From: Blastocatellia bacterium | GTDB lineage: Bacteria > Acidobacteriota > Blastocatellia > Pyrinomonadales > Pyrinomonadaceae | Length of the DNA stretch: 52,126 nt | Assembly: GCA_016789145.1 (NCBI GenBank) | Contig: JAEUQI010000009.1 | Coordinates: 1 to 52,126 of the forward strand | Reading direction: 5' to 3' | In this document: one piece after another, positions 25,698-34,613 of the stretch | How positions within the stretch are numbered: the stretch's first letter is position 1 | Layout of the letters: each line of letters starts with the position of its first letter | Translations under genes and position numbers: made by a program | Notes under the pieces: generated by a model | What the model saw: the letters and a program-made list of their open reading frames with translations, nothing else | What the model was told of the DNA's origin: nothing | The model's database searches: none

Positions 25698-27425
25698 CTA
25701 TTCGCCGCCGCCCACGTTGAGAAATTTCGTTAATTCTGACGATTTCGGATTTTCACTACGTAATGCAGTGCGGTTTTCGCGAGGCAATTCGATCGTGATC
25801 GTTGTTCCAACTCCCTCGGTACTACGAACGTTGATCGCACCATTGTGATCTTTCACAATCTGATAAACGATCGACAGGCCAAGGCCCGTGCCGCCAGTCG
25901 TAGAATTTGCAAACGGCTCAAATAGCTGCTCAACCTGCTCCTGCGACATTCCACGGCCGGTATCGCTGAATTTTATGCGTACTCGACCACTTTCAGCCTC
26001 CTCTAGGCTTACCGTCAGCTTTCCACCGTCCGGCATCGCTTGTATCGCATTTCGCGCCAGATTCCATAGGATCTGTTTCAACTGAGCCGCATCCGCGGGA
26101 ATTACGATGGTCTGTTCGCCCGTGTCATCGATAAGCTCGTGCTCATCAGAAATATCCGGACTATGCCGCATTAGTTTTAGGACCTCACAAATCGTTTCCC
26201 CAACATTAGTATCGGCGAAATCAACTGCAGCAGGCCGAGCATAATTCAGAAAATTGGTAATAATGCTGTTAAGGCGGTCGGATTCCTTTAGGATGATCTC
26301 CATCAAACTTGCCTGCGGTGTATTAGCAGCAGCCGTGGTCTCAAGCACTTGAATTGCGCCACGCATTGCTCCAAGCGGATTGCGGATCTCATGTGCAAGA
26401 CCAGCGGCAACGCGGCCGACCGCGGCCAGCCGGTCTTTCCGTCTAATACTGTCTTCCATCGAACGGATGTCAGTTAGGTCTTGAAACGTCACGATCAGAC
26501 CACTCGCCTCGTTTGTCTCCGAAAACAGTTTTGATATTGAATATCCGATTCGAACCGCAAAACCATCAGGTGTCTGTAGATCGGTTTCAAATCGCGGCGA
26601 TTGCTCTCCGGCCTCGGCCGCCGAAAGGGATACCCTGATCGGTTCACGAATATCGCCAAAAAGCTTGAATATCGAACCTCCGCGAAAATCGTCAGCACGA
26701 TATCCCGTGATCTCTGTTGCCGCCGCGTTAAACGTGTAGATCGTGCCGTCGAGATCGGTCGTGATCAGCCCCGAACGTATCGATTCAATTATACGCTCAT
26801 GCAGTAAACGTAAATTTGCCAGTGACTTAGCAGTTTCTCTTAACTCTTCACCTGAACTTCGCCGATCAGACAATCGCGAGGCTAACAGCCCGACGACAAG
26901 TACTCCGACTATGTTAAAACTAACGATCTGGATCAGTTTTCCGGTTGCTTGCTCGGCACCGGTAAACTCTATCCATCCATAGATAGCCAGGATGGAGATC
27001 GTTATCATTTGGATAGAACAGAATACGGAAAGCAGTAAAGTCGAAAGTGGCCTCAGGAAGTAGGAGGCAACGCTAATAAGTACGATATAAAGGGTGATAT
27101 AAGGGGATGAAAGATCGCCAGAACGCCAAACAAGCCAGGTTACTAGTAAAGAATCCAGGACAAATTGGATGGTGATCTGAAACGTGTAGTTCGAATTGAG
27201 CCTTAAGAGGAAGAAATAAACGATAGTTAGGCCGACCGAAATCAAGAATATCAGGAATAATCCCTGTGGAAATCTATCCCAAGATAATTGGAGACGGCCA
27301 CTATTCCAAATCCAAATAGTAACCATCAAAACGAAAATAACCATCAAACGCCCAATAATCAGCGTTTGTATGCTCTGCATCAGTTTTGAGTTTACGCTAA
27401 TGGTGTTTTCGTCTAAACTTGGCAT
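25698..27425 (-). CDS. pilS: Membrane sensor histidine kinase PilS
   Basis: A 575-residue kinase. About six N-terminal membrane helices (residues 15-195), a PAS domain (about 215-330, TDLDGTIYTFNAAATEITGY), HisKA with the phospho-His in AGLAHEIRNPLGAMRG (about 350), then the HATPase domain with N-box LARNAIQ, DTGRGMS and GGTGLGLSIVY. In the PilSR system PilS senses pilin in the membrane; the six-helix plus PAS layout matches. It is divergent from the cupin gene with only 24 bp between starts. Confidence 0.92.
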   Translation of the reverse strand: MPSLDENTISVNSKLMQSIQTLIIGRLMVIFVLMVTIWIWNSGRLQLSWDRFPQGLFLIFLISVGLTIVYFFLLRLNSNYTFQITIQFVLDSLLVTWLVWRSGDLSSPYITLYIVLISVASYFLRPLSTLLLSVFCSIQMITISILAIYGWIEFTGAEQATGKLIQIVSFNIVGVLVVGLLASRLSDRRSSGEELRETAKSLANLRLLHERIIESIRSGLITTDLDGTIYTFNAAATEITGYRADDFRGGSIFKLFGDIREPIRVSLSAAEAGEQSPRFETDLQTPDGFAVRIGYSISKLFSETNEASGLIVTFQDLTDIRSMEDSIRRKDRLAAVGRVAAGLAHEIRNPLGAMRGAIQVLETTAAANTPQASLMEIILKESDRLNSIITNFLNYARPAAVDFADTNVGETICEVLKLMRHSPDISDEHELIDDTGEQTIVIPADAAQLKQILWNLARNAIQAMPDGGKLTVSLEEAESGRVRIKFSDTGRGMSQEQVEQLFEPFANSTTGGTGLGLSIVYQIVKDHNGAINVRSTEGVGTTITIELPRENRTALRSENPKSSELTKFLNVGGGE

Positions 27426-27449
27426 AGCAGGCAGTTGCAGACACGAATA

Positions 27450-27809
27450 ATGACGGAAAATTCACCGATCTATGACAATCGCCCATGGGGCAGCTTTACG
27501 GTTCTCGACGACCAACCATCATTCAAGGTAAAGCGTATCGAAGTTCTTCCGGGAAAACGACTTAGCTATCAGCAGCACTCTAAGCGATCTGAGCATTGGT
27601 TCGTCGTCGCCGGCACCGCTAAAGTAACATTAAATGGCGAAGAACTGCTAGTCTCGGCCGGCTCAGCCGTTGATATTCCCGTTGAGACCGCCCACAGAGT
27701 CGAGAACCCGTCCCCCGACGAAATGCTTATCTTTATCGAAACTCAAACCGGCACGTACTTCGGCGAAGACGATATCGTTCGGCTTGAGGATGATTTTGGA
27801 CGAACTTAG
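27450..27809 (+). CDS. Mannose-6-phosphate isomerase-type cupin
   Basis: A 119-residue single cupin. It matches the C-terminal domain of GDP-mannose pyrophosphorylase/phosphomannose isomerase (type II): RPWGSFTVLDDQPSFKVKRI, then LSYQQHSKRSEHWFVVAGTAKV with the metal-binding His-x-His and Glu, then PVETAHRVENP and IETQTGTYFGEDDIVRLEDDFGR. It is probably a stand-alone isomerase making mannose-6-phosphate for glycan synthesis. The ATG at 27450 is preferred because homology begins there. The stop overlaps convergent gmhB by 4 nt. Confidence 0.85.
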   Translation: MTENSPIYDNRPWGSFTVLDDQPSFKVKRIEVLPGKRLSYQQHSKRSEHWFVVAGTAKVTLNGEELLVSAGSAVDIPVETAHRVENPSPDEMLIFIETQTGTYFGEDDIVRLEDDFGRT

Positions 27810-28339
27810 TCTACGCGCAATATCATGGCTGTAGCTCGTCCAAGATCCTCAGCCAAAACGTCCGGCATTTGCTCGAGTAACTTATGATGCTCTTGCCCGT
27901 AACCTGTTAATACCATTGCACTTCTGATGTTAGCCGCAATTGCCGTTTCAATGTCAATTCGCTTATCTCCGACCATCCATGAACCGTCAGTAGTAAGCCC
28001 CAGATCAACACAAGCAGAATCTAACATTCCGGTTCCCGGCTTTCGACATTTACAACCCTCATCCGGCAAATGAGGGCAGAAGTAGTAGCCATCGATGAGT
28101 CCCTCTAACCGTTTATCCATCTCTCGATGGATCGAATGCATATCGTCTTCCGTATAGATACCTCGTCCAATTCCCGACTGATTTGTGGTGACCACCAACG
28201 CAAAACCGGCATTTTTCAGCGACCTTAGTGAGCCAAGCGTGAATTCGTAGATCTCCAGATCTTCAACACGGCTCAGAAAATTGACCTCTTTGATCAATGT
28301 CCCGTCGCGATCAAGAAAAATTGCCGGCCTATTGCTCAT
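27806..28339 (-). CDS. gmhB: D,D-heptose 1,7-bisphosphate phosphatase
   Basis: HAD-superfamily phosphatase in the ADP-heptose pathway for LPS inner core. The 177 residues show HAD motif I FLDRDGTL (nucleophile and acid Asp), motif II TTNQSGIGRG, the zinc-binding loop CPHLPDEGCKCRKP and motif IV GDKRIDIETA. The ATG at 28339 is chosen over a GTG at 28348. It overlaps the end of the heptosyltransferase gene by 11 nt, so they are co-expressed. Alternative: a histidinol-phosphate phosphatase-like HAD, less likely given the neighbour. Confidence 0.9.
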   Translation of the reverse strand: MSNRPAIFLDRDGTLIKEVNFLSRVEDLEIYEFTLGSLRSLKNAGFALVVTTNQSGIGRGIYTEDDMHSIHREMDKRLEGLIDGYYFCPHLPDEGCKCRKPGTGMLDSACVDLGLTTDGSWMVGDKRIDIETAIAANIRSAMVLTGYGQEHHKLLEQMPDVLAEDLGRATAMILRVD

Positions 28340-29378
28340 CCAGATCACTCTCTTCTGCTGAAAATACTACATCAAAGACCCTTTCCGGCGTAAGTCGCGT
28401 CATACAGCGATGGTCGATCGGGCAATCTCGCAACATGCACGGGGTGCACTCAACGGGTTCTCGTAGAACAAAAGCATTCGAAGCAAACGGTCGCGTCGTT
28501 TCAGGATCTGTCGGGCCGAACAATACGATCGTTTTGGTACCAACTGCCGGTGCGATGTGTGAGAGCCCCATGTCGTTAGAGACCATCAGATCGACTTCGG
28601 AAAGTAGCGCAGCGGCTAACGCCAGATCTGTTTTACCTGCAATATTTACAAGCGGCAACTTAGAACACGCTTGAACTTCTGCTGCCGTTTCCACCTCGTC
28701 CTTTGAACCGACGACAACGACATTTTGCCCAACGTCAGAGATCACCATTTCGGCAAGGCGAGCATAGTTTTCGAGCGGCCATCGTTTCGCACGTGAATTT
28801 GCCGATCCTACCCCGAAAGCTACCGTCGGCTTGCTAAGATCGACGCCATTGTCGGCCAGAAACTGTCGAGCCGCTTCTCGGCGCTCGTCAGAAACCTCTA
28901 GCGAGCCATCGTACTCAAAACGCCCGACCGTTTCACGGTTAAGCACGACCCGCTCCACGTTCTGGATCAAATTCAGATAGTAATAAGCCTCATGCCGTCG
29001 GTTCTTCCATTCTGGAACCGGAATAGGATCGGTCAACAGTAGGCCGCGAACGTCCTTATTGTAACCAATTCGCCTCGGTATTTTCGTAAGAAACGTAGTG
29101 ATCGCTGATTCGAACGAGTTTGGCAAGATCACCGCTAGGTCGTATAGGTCACGCTTGAGGAACTTTGAATTGTCCAGAATGTCTCGCACCGGCCATTTCG
29201 CCTTTTCATACGAGACGATCTCGTCAATAAATGAAGCGTCCTGAAATAGGCCGTCAGCCCATGATCGCGTATGTAGCGTGATAGTGTCGTCAGGAAATAT
29301 ACGCCGCAATTCCCGCAACGCCGGTATCGACATTACGGCATCGCCGATCCAATTTGTACCTCGGACAAGTATCTTCAT
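28329..29378 (-). CDS. waaF: LPS heptosyltransferase II-type (GT9)
   Basis: A 349-residue glycosyltransferase of family GT9 that adds ADP-heptose to the LPS inner core on the cytoplasmic face. It opens with the typical MKILVRGTNWIGDAVMSIPAL. The C-terminal half has VVGSKDE, the NIAGKT segment and SNDMGLSHIAPAVGTKTIVLFGPT (ADP-sugar binding). The length is normal. It lies 8 bp after the epimerase-like gene and overlaps gmhB. The exact acceptor (Hep I or a later residue) is inferred. Confidence 0.9.
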   Translation of the reverse strand: MKILVRGTNWIGDAVMSIPALRELRRIFPDDTITLHTRSWADGLFQDASFIDEIVSYEKAKWPVRDILDNSKFLKRDLYDLAVILPNSFESAITTFLTKIPRRIGYNKDVRGLLLTDPIPVPEWKNRRHEAYYYLNLIQNVERVVLNRETVGRFEYDGSLEVSDERREAARQFLADNGVDLSKPTVAFGVGSANSRAKRWPLENYARLAEMVISDVGQNVVVVGSKDEVETAAEVQACSKLPLVNIAGKTDLALAAALLSEVDLMVSNDMGLSHIAPAVGTKTIVLFGPTDPETTRPFASNAFVLREPVECTPCMLRDCPIDHRCMTRLTPERVFDVVFSAEESDLDEQ

Positions 29379-29386
29379 CTAACTGC

Positions 29387-30229
29387 TCAGAATAATGACT
29401 TTAGACCTGCCTCCAGTGATACTCTAGGTGCCCAATCCAGTTCAGTTCTAATAAGCGACAGGTCAGATACATAGTTCTTAGGCGTCGGCATCGGTAGCGG
29501 ATTCTCGCCATCGATCACGACTTGCAAGCCAGAGACCTCTTGCATTTTCTCGACTAGATCACTCATCGAGATCGCGTTCTCTCGGCCCCCGCCGATGTTG
29601 TATGTTCCATGACGAATTACTGAATCGCAAAATGCGGAACACGCAGCCGCGAGGTCGTCTACATGCAAAATATCTCGCACCGGTGCTCCGCCGCCTGGCA
29701 ATCGCAATCTTTCGCCGTAATTAATTGCATTCGCAAAATGTCCGACAAAACCGGGCGAGTTTCCCTCGGTATTTGGCCCATAAGCAGACGACAGTCGAAA
29801 TATACATGAACGAAACCCGCGTGTATTGGCATAATACTGAACATATCTTTCAGCGATCAACTTAGACCATTCGAGCGGGCTTTGTCCGGAGTATTCAGTC
29901 GGGCAGGTTTCGGGAACATCGTAATAATTATCGGCCCAACGTCCATATATGTCTTTTGTTGACATGTAGATAAAGCACTTGTCTTTCGACATTGCTTTAA
30001 GCAGGTTCTGGGTGCCGAACACATTAGTGTCAAACGTATCGTCTTCGGAATCGATCGACTTATCCATCTTCGCCGCAAGGTGAATCACAAGATCGTAATC
30101 GGCCGCCACGGCGCAATCATCTTCGTCCAAAATATCAAACCCAGACCGACGAGACAGGTCGTCTGCACCAAAATGCGAACGAATATGCGTACCCAAATAG
30201 CCGCTTCCGCCTGTCACCAACACTTTCAT
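29387..30229 (-). CDS. NAD-dependent epimerase/dehydratase, non-standard active site
   Basis: Extended-SDR protein of 280 residues with the Rossmann motif VTGGSGYLGTHI at the start and AAxxD-like LAAKMDKS. The active site is unusual: the Ser/Thr position is present (YMSTKDIYG), but where family members have Tyr-x-x-x-Lys the sequence reads SPLEWSKLIAE. Leu replaces the catalytic Tyr while Lys is kept. It may use another residue (Tyr of YSGQ lies 5 residues upstream), or be a binding protein. It lies in a heptose/LPS cluster, 2 bp after the potassium channel gene, so a nucleotide-sugar role is inferred. Confidence 0.82.
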   Translation of the reverse strand: MKVLVTGGSGYLGTHIRSHFGADDLSRRSGFDILDEDDCAVAADYDLVIHLAAKMDKSIDSEDDTFDTNVFGTQNLLKAMSKDKCFIYMSTKDIYGRWADNYYDVPETCPTEYSGQSPLEWSKLIAERYVQYYANTRGFRSCIFRLSSAYGPNTEGNSPGFVGHFANAINYGERLRLPGGGAPVRDILHVDDLAAACSAFCDSVIRHGTYNIGGGRENAISMSDLVEKMQEVSGLQVVIDGENPLPMPTPKNYVSDLSLIRTELDWAPRVSLEAGLKSLF

Positions 30230-30231
30230 AT

Positions 30232-31254
30232 TTATTTGTTCGCCTCGACCATTCGCTGAACAGATTCTGCCTTACCAATAACAATTAAAAGGTCACCTTC
30301 TTGTATCAATGTGTCGCCATTTGGTTGATATTCCAATTCACCATCTTTTCTTCGGATCGCAACCACGATCAGGCTCAATTCGCGCGTGATCTCCGAATCT
30401 TTGAGAAATTTTCCAACATATGAGGACCTTGAACCAATTGCGACCTCGTCAAACGCAAGATCTAGCGATTCTGCGACGATCGAATCCATAAAGTCCGCTA
30501 TCGCAGGCTTCAAGAGTGCTCGGGCCATAGACTGGCTACCAATGATCGTGGGCGCCACCACCCTACTAGCCCCGGCACGGATCAGGGTCGGCTCGGCCTG
30601 TTCCTCGACAGCTCGAGCGACAATATGCAGATCTGGATTGATTCCTCGAGCTGTCAGGACGACGTAAACGTTTGCAGCATCGTCTGGCAAACAACTTGCC
30701 AGCCCACGTGCCCTTTTGACGCCGGCCTTTGTCAAGGTCTCTTCAGACGTAGCATCGCCGATAATGACATTGGCCACCTCCGGATCTAGGTCTCGTAGTT
30801 TGGTTTCGTCTTGCTCGATCACAACATGCGGAAGTTGCTGCTTTTCCAGATTTCGCAGAATGCGCCTACCAACTCGCCCTGCCCCACAAACGATAAAGTG
30901 CCCTTCTAACTTTTCCATTTCTTTCAACTTTCGCCGACGATCGAGCGACTGAACCATTTCGGATTGGATAACTGCCTGTGCCAGAACCGATAACGAGTAT
31001 AAAACAGTCCCGGCACCTGTTATCATCAGAAAGATAGCAAATAATCGGCCACCGGGACTTGTTGGTGTCAGATCGCCAAAACCCACGGTCGTTACCGTTT
31101 GTACCGAGGTATAGAAGCTATCCAGCCATGAAAAGCCCTCGAAATACCTGAACCCCGCAGCCCCGGCCACAATTATCGATGCGACGATCAGAATTGCGAA
31201 CGCGAGCTTACGGCGAGTTAGATGACTCAGGGTTGAAAGGATTCCGACTTTCAT
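30232..31254 (-). CDS. TrkA-type potassium channel (2TM + RCK)
   Basis: A 340-residue potassium channel subunit. Two membrane helices (about 15-40 and 72-96) flank the pore with filter TTVGFGDLTP. A cytoplasmic TrkA-N/RCK domain follows from 115 (FIVCGAGRVGRRILRNL, a dinucleotide-binding loop), and a TrkA-C domain ends the protein (about 255-340). The GFGD filter is the usual form for bacterial Kch/MthK-like channels. It is first in an apparent operon with the epimerase, waaF and gmhB genes, which is unusual company. Confidence 0.9.
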   Translation of the reverse strand: MKVGILSTLSHLTRRKLAFAILIVASIIVAGAAGFRYFEGFSWLDSFYTSVQTVTTVGFGDLTPTSPGGRLFAIFLMITGAGTVLYSLSVLAQAVIQSEMVQSLDRRRKLKEMEKLEGHFIVCGAGRVGRRILRNLEKQQLPHVVIEQDETKLRDLDPEVANVIIGDATSEETLTKAGVKRARGLASCLPDDAANVYVVLTARGINPDLHIVARAVEEQAEPTLIRAGASRVVAPTIIGSQSMARALLKPAIADFMDSIVAESLDLAFDEVAIGSRSSYVGKFLKDSEITRELSLIVVAIRRKDGELEYQPNGDTLIQEGDLLIVIGKAESVQRMVEANK

Positions 31255-31274
31255 AGTCTAGAATTTGTTCGACA

Positions 31275-31303
31275 TTGCGAGGCGAAACTCGGTAAAATAT
31301 TAG
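31275..31303 (+). promoter_or_regulatory. Putative sigma70 promoter for the PBP gene
   Basis: TTGCGA (31275-31280), 17-bp spacer, TATTAG (31298-31303). It predicts a start near 31310 and a leader of about 47 nt before the ATG at 31357. The -10 match is partial, so this is a moderate prediction. Confidence 0.35.
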
Positions 31304-31356
31304 TGGCCCCCGCCGAGAAGATAATCTCATTAAGACATCGCAATTCCAACCAGTAG

Positions 31357-34167
31357 ATGCAAGATAAGCTAACGCCGAAATCGACCCGTTCCAAGAAGCC
31401 GCCCGAAGCTTGGGTCAAGGCTCGACGCGGTGCATCCTACAAGGCACCGCCGCCGAGCCGCAGTCGGCGCGTTCTGCGGTTCTTTTTCAATAAATGGACG
31501 CTGCTCGGTTCCTTGGCGCTGCTTGTTTTTGCATTTCTTTCATTTACCTATCTATGGTTTGATTATTCAGACCGCATCGACCGTAAACTGTTGAGCGGCG
31601 AGGTCTTTACGCCAACCGCAGGCATCTATTCGGCTCCAAAGACTCTCAGGGTCGGCGAGTCACTCACCTCTAAAGACCTTGTCGATTACCTCAAAACAGC
31701 AGGCTATATCGACCGTAACGCAAAGGCCGATGCGTCGCGCAGCCGTTTTTCAGTTGAGAACGACGTAGTGAACATCGACCCGGGAACAGCCGCTATGATC
31801 GACGGTAAGAAAGTGTTTCCGGCGATCTCAGTCAAATTCTCGAAGGACGGTAAGTCTGTAGAACGCATTGGTAATCGGGAGTCGAATGCAGAGGAACAAT
31901 CCGTCCGTCTCGAACCAAGAATGCTCAGTTCGATAGCTGCCGAAGGCGATGGTCGCCGTAAAACTGTGACCTACAACGACCTGCCGCCGCATTTGATCAA
32001 AGCCATCACAAACACCGAAGATCGTGCATTTTTCGAGCATTACGGCGTGAATTTCCGAGGTATCGCAAGAGCCTTGTGGCGTCGGTACGAAGGCGATGAG
32101 AATTCCCCGCTCGCTAACCAAGGCGGCTCGTCGATCACACAGCAGTTGGTCAAAAACACATTGCTTACCAATGAACCGACCTACGAACGCAAGGCGAAAG
32201 AGGCGTTCATGTCGATCATTCTTGAAACTCGCCTAACGAAACAAGAGATCTTCACGTTGTATGCAAACCAGATCTATCTTGGGCAGCAATCAGGTGTTTC
32301 GATATATGGCGTTGGCGAGGCTTCTAATGCGTATTTTGGTAAGGATGTATCGCAACTGACGCTTCCTGAGGCCGCATTTCTCGCCGGTATCATTCGCAGT
32401 CCGAATCGTTATAATCCTTATAAGAATCTGCAAAAGGTTACCGAACGCCGTAACCAGGTGCTCGAATCGATGGCCGAAACTGGCGAACTCGACATAGCGC
32501 AGCTTTCCAATTACAAAGCCGAAGCCATCGTCCTAAAACAGATCGACAACCGCAAAGACCTGCAGGGAATGCCCTATTTTTCGCAGTATGCGATCGAGGA
32601 ATTGCCAAAACTCGCGACCGATCCTGAGGCATTGCAACATCTTCGTGTCTATACTTCGATCGATCCTGACCTGCAGCGAATTGCTTATGAAACGGTCGCG
32701 AAAAGGCTTGATGCACTCGACAAATACTTTCCGAAAAAAGAGAAGGGGCAGTTGAATGCTGCCCTTGTCGCCATGCGACCAAAGACCGGTGAGATCGTGG
32801 CGATGGTCGGCGGACGTGATTATCTGCAGAACCAATTCAATCGTGCGACTGATGCCAAACGTCAGCCCGGATCGGTATTCAAGCCGTTTGTTTACGGTGC
32901 TGCGATCAATTCGGCGTATGACAGCGGCACGCGTCAGTTCACGGCGGCGACTGTGATGAAAGACGAGAAAAAGGTCTTCACGTTTAACCAAGACACCTAT
33001 TCGCCGAACAATTTTGGCGACACTTTTTCGAATAAAGAGATCACTCTGCGCGACGCCCTGGTAAAGAGCAAGAACGTGATCACCGTCGATATCGCGATGC
33101 AACTAAACGTCGGCAAAGTGATGAATTTCGCCGCAAAAGCCGGTATGCCAAAGGTCGAAAAGGCATATCCCTCGATGGCTCTTGGCACGGCTGAGGCATC
33201 GCCGCTTGAGGTTGCGACGGCTTATACGATGTTCGCGAATCTCGGCGATCGCGTTCTGCCGATGCCTATCACGCAGATCACTTCGGGCGATGGCCGAACC
33301 ATTTCTGCACCTACACCTGACCGAAAGAATGTCGTTCGCCCGGACGTTGCCTATATCATGAACGACATTATGAAAGATGTCGTAAATCGCGGGACGGCAG
33401 CACAGGCTCAAGGTTGGGGACTTAGGAATGTTGCCGGAAAGACAGCGTTCGCAGGCAAAACGGGCACTTCGCGTGATGGTTGGTTTGCCGGATTTACGCC
33501 CGAATTGGTCGTGGTCGTATATGTTGGATTCGACAATAACGATGACCTCGGTATGAAAGGCTCAGACAGTGCGATGCCTATTTGGGCTGATTTTATGCGG
33601 TCTGCGTTGGACCTCCATCCCGAATGGAACGGCGATTGGGCAATGCCTGCCGGCATTCGCAAAGGCGAGATCGATATCCGCAACGGTTCCCTGATCCGCG
33701 AACTCGACGCCGTCGAGGCTCAAGCCATAAAGACAAATGCGTCGCCTACACCGACGCCCGCAAAGCTGCTGGATAGCGATGGCAACGAGATCCCTAACGA
33801 TCTAGCTCCGGACGAACCGCCCGAGATATACGTGACAAACGTCCCTGCGGAGTTTCGCCGTATCGAGCTGTTTATCGGCGGAACCCTACCGAACAGATCG
33901 CTCATTGAGCAGCCGACGGATGGCTTAGAAGACGGAACTAAACCAACACCGTCGCCGACGCCTATCACCGAAACGTGGCAGGACGCTGTCGAACCGCCAA
34001 ATTCTCAGCCGAACACTCGTCGCCCATCGGCCGAGGGCACCGGAAGCGTGACCATAATGATCTGTCCGCTGACCGGAATGCGCGCCACCTCAAAATGCCC
34101 CGAAAAACAAACCAAGACCTTCGCCGGCGGCTCCGAACCGAAGGAATTTTGTTCGTTTCATCGTTAG
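31357..34167 (+). CDS. Class A penicillin-binding protein (PBP1A type)
   Basis: Bifunctional peptidoglycan synthase of 936 residues. It has a cytoplasmic basic N-terminus, one membrane helix (about 48-70), a UB2H-like segment, then GT51 transglycosylase motifs (TEDRAFFEHYGV with the catalytic Glu, QGGSSITQQLVKN). The transpeptidase domain has SVFK (active Ser), SKN and KTGTS. The tail is Pro/Thr-rich (about 790-890) and ends with a small four-Cys-like module (ICPLTGMRAT..KCPE..EFCSFH), which may bind metal or form disulfides. It is monocistronic by appearance, with a divergent potassium channel gene. Confidence 0.93.
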   Translation: MQDKLTPKSTRSKKPPEAWVKARRGASYKAPPPSRSRRVLRFFFNKWTLLGSLALLVFAFLSFTYLWFDYSDRIDRKLLSGEVFTPTAGIYSAPKTLRVGESLTSKDLVDYLKTAGYIDRNAKADASRSRFSVENDVVNIDPGTAAMIDGKKVFPAISVKFSKDGKSVERIGNRESNAEEQSVRLEPRMLSSIAAEGDGRRKTVTYNDLPPHLIKAITNTEDRAFFEHYGVNFRGIARALWRRYEGDENSPLANQGGSSITQQLVKNTLLTNEPTYERKAKEAFMSIILETRLTKQEIFTLYANQIYLGQQSGVSIYGVGEASNAYFGKDVSQLTLPEAAFLAGIIRSPNRYNPYKNLQKVTERRNQVLESMAETGELDIAQLSNYKAEAIVLKQIDNRKDLQGMPYFSQYAIEELPKLATDPEALQHLRVYTSIDPDLQRIAYETVAKRLDALDKYFPKKEKGQLNAALVAMRPKTGEIVAMVGGRDYLQNQFNRATDAKRQPGSVFKPFVYGAAINSAYDSGTRQFTAATVMKDEKKVFTFNQDTYSPNNFGDTFSNKEITLRDALVKSKNVITVDIAMQLNVGKVMNFAAKAGMPKVEKAYPSMALGTAEASPLEVATAYTMFANLGDRVLPMPITQITSGDGRTISAPTPDRKNVVRPDVAYIMNDIMKDVVNRGTAAQAQGWGLRNVAGKTAFAGKTGTSRDGWFAGFTPELVVVVYVGFDNNDDLGMKGSDSAMPIWADFMRSALDLHPEWNGDWAMPAGIRKGEIDIRNGSLIRELDAVEAQAIKTNASPTPTPAKLLDSDGNEIPNDLAPDEPPEIYVTNVPAEFRRIELFIGGTLPNRSLIEQPTDGLEDGTKPTPSPTPITETWQDAVEPPNSQPNTRRPSAEGTGSVTIMICPLTGMRATSKCPEKQTKTFAGGSEPKEFCSFHR

Positions 34168-34234
34168 CTTTTTTTACGGTAAATTTTCGTTACAAATTTG
34201 GTCAATAACGCCGCGCAGAATCTGTCGCAGAAAT

Positions 34235-34250
34235 TGTGGTACGTACCACA
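34235..34250. repeat. 16-bp perfect palindrome
   Basis: TGTGGTACGTACCACA is fully self-complementary with no spacer. Such symmetry suggests a dimeric-regulator operator. It lies about 70 bp past the PBP stop and 75 bp before the first 22-nt repeat; the GTGGTA half-site also occurs in those repeats. Confidence 0.6.
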
Positions 34251-34324
34251 TATGCAACGCTGTTTCACGCCAATGAATGTCCAAAATGCCCTGTTTACAG
34301 GCAAATCTGTAACAGCTAGACCCC

Positions 34325-34433
34325 AAGTGGTAGAGTACTTTCCGCAAAGTGGTAGAGTACTTTGCCACAAGTGGTAGAGTAAAATGCCCCAAGTGGTAGA
34401 GGTATTTTTCGCAGAAAGGACCTCTACCACTTT
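34325..34433. repeat. Four tandem 22-nt repeats plus inverted copy
   Basis: Units begin exactly at 34325, 34347, 34369 and 34391 with AAGTGGTAGAG; the rest of each unit drifts (TACTTTCCGCA, TACTTTGCCAC, TAAAATGCCCC, GTATTTTTCGC). An inverted copy CCTCTACCACTT (34421-34432) pairs over 12 bp with the fourth unit. Two helical turns per unit would place all copies on one face of the DNA, as in iteron or regulator arrays. Confidence 0.8.
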
Positions 34434-34613
34434 GACCGGAAAATTGGTCGGGCAGATTGTTACTTTGGTGGCATTTGTTACATTCGCGGCGATCGCTACG
34501 AACCTGACTTTCGCCGGAGGTGACACGGAAATTAGCCCGAGGGCAAAGCGCCAGGGAACGATCACAAACAATTCTATTTCATTCCTCGACAAACTGGTGC
34601 ATAATTCTCAGAA

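Larger units (their letters stand above)
34168..34613. other. Repeat-rich intergenic region
   Basis: 446 bp without a supported gene. It holds the 16-bp palindrome at 34235-34250, four tandem 22-nt repeats (34325-34412) and an inverted copy (34421-34433). Two open frames crossing it (34384-34665 plus, 34164-34592 minus) show no family likeness. The 22-nt period is not a multiple of three, so it cannot reflect a repeated protein motif. It reads as a control region or element remnant upstream of the duplicated module. Confidence 0.6.

Noticed and set aside
34325..34433. 22-nt repeats as a CRISPR array
   Set aside because: The conserved core is only about 11 nt, the period is 22 nt with no room for spacers, and no cas genes are present.
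34164..34592. 142-codon minus-strand frame over the repeat region
   Set aside because: No family likeness, runs through 22-nt repeats that are out of phase with codons, and no ribosome site.
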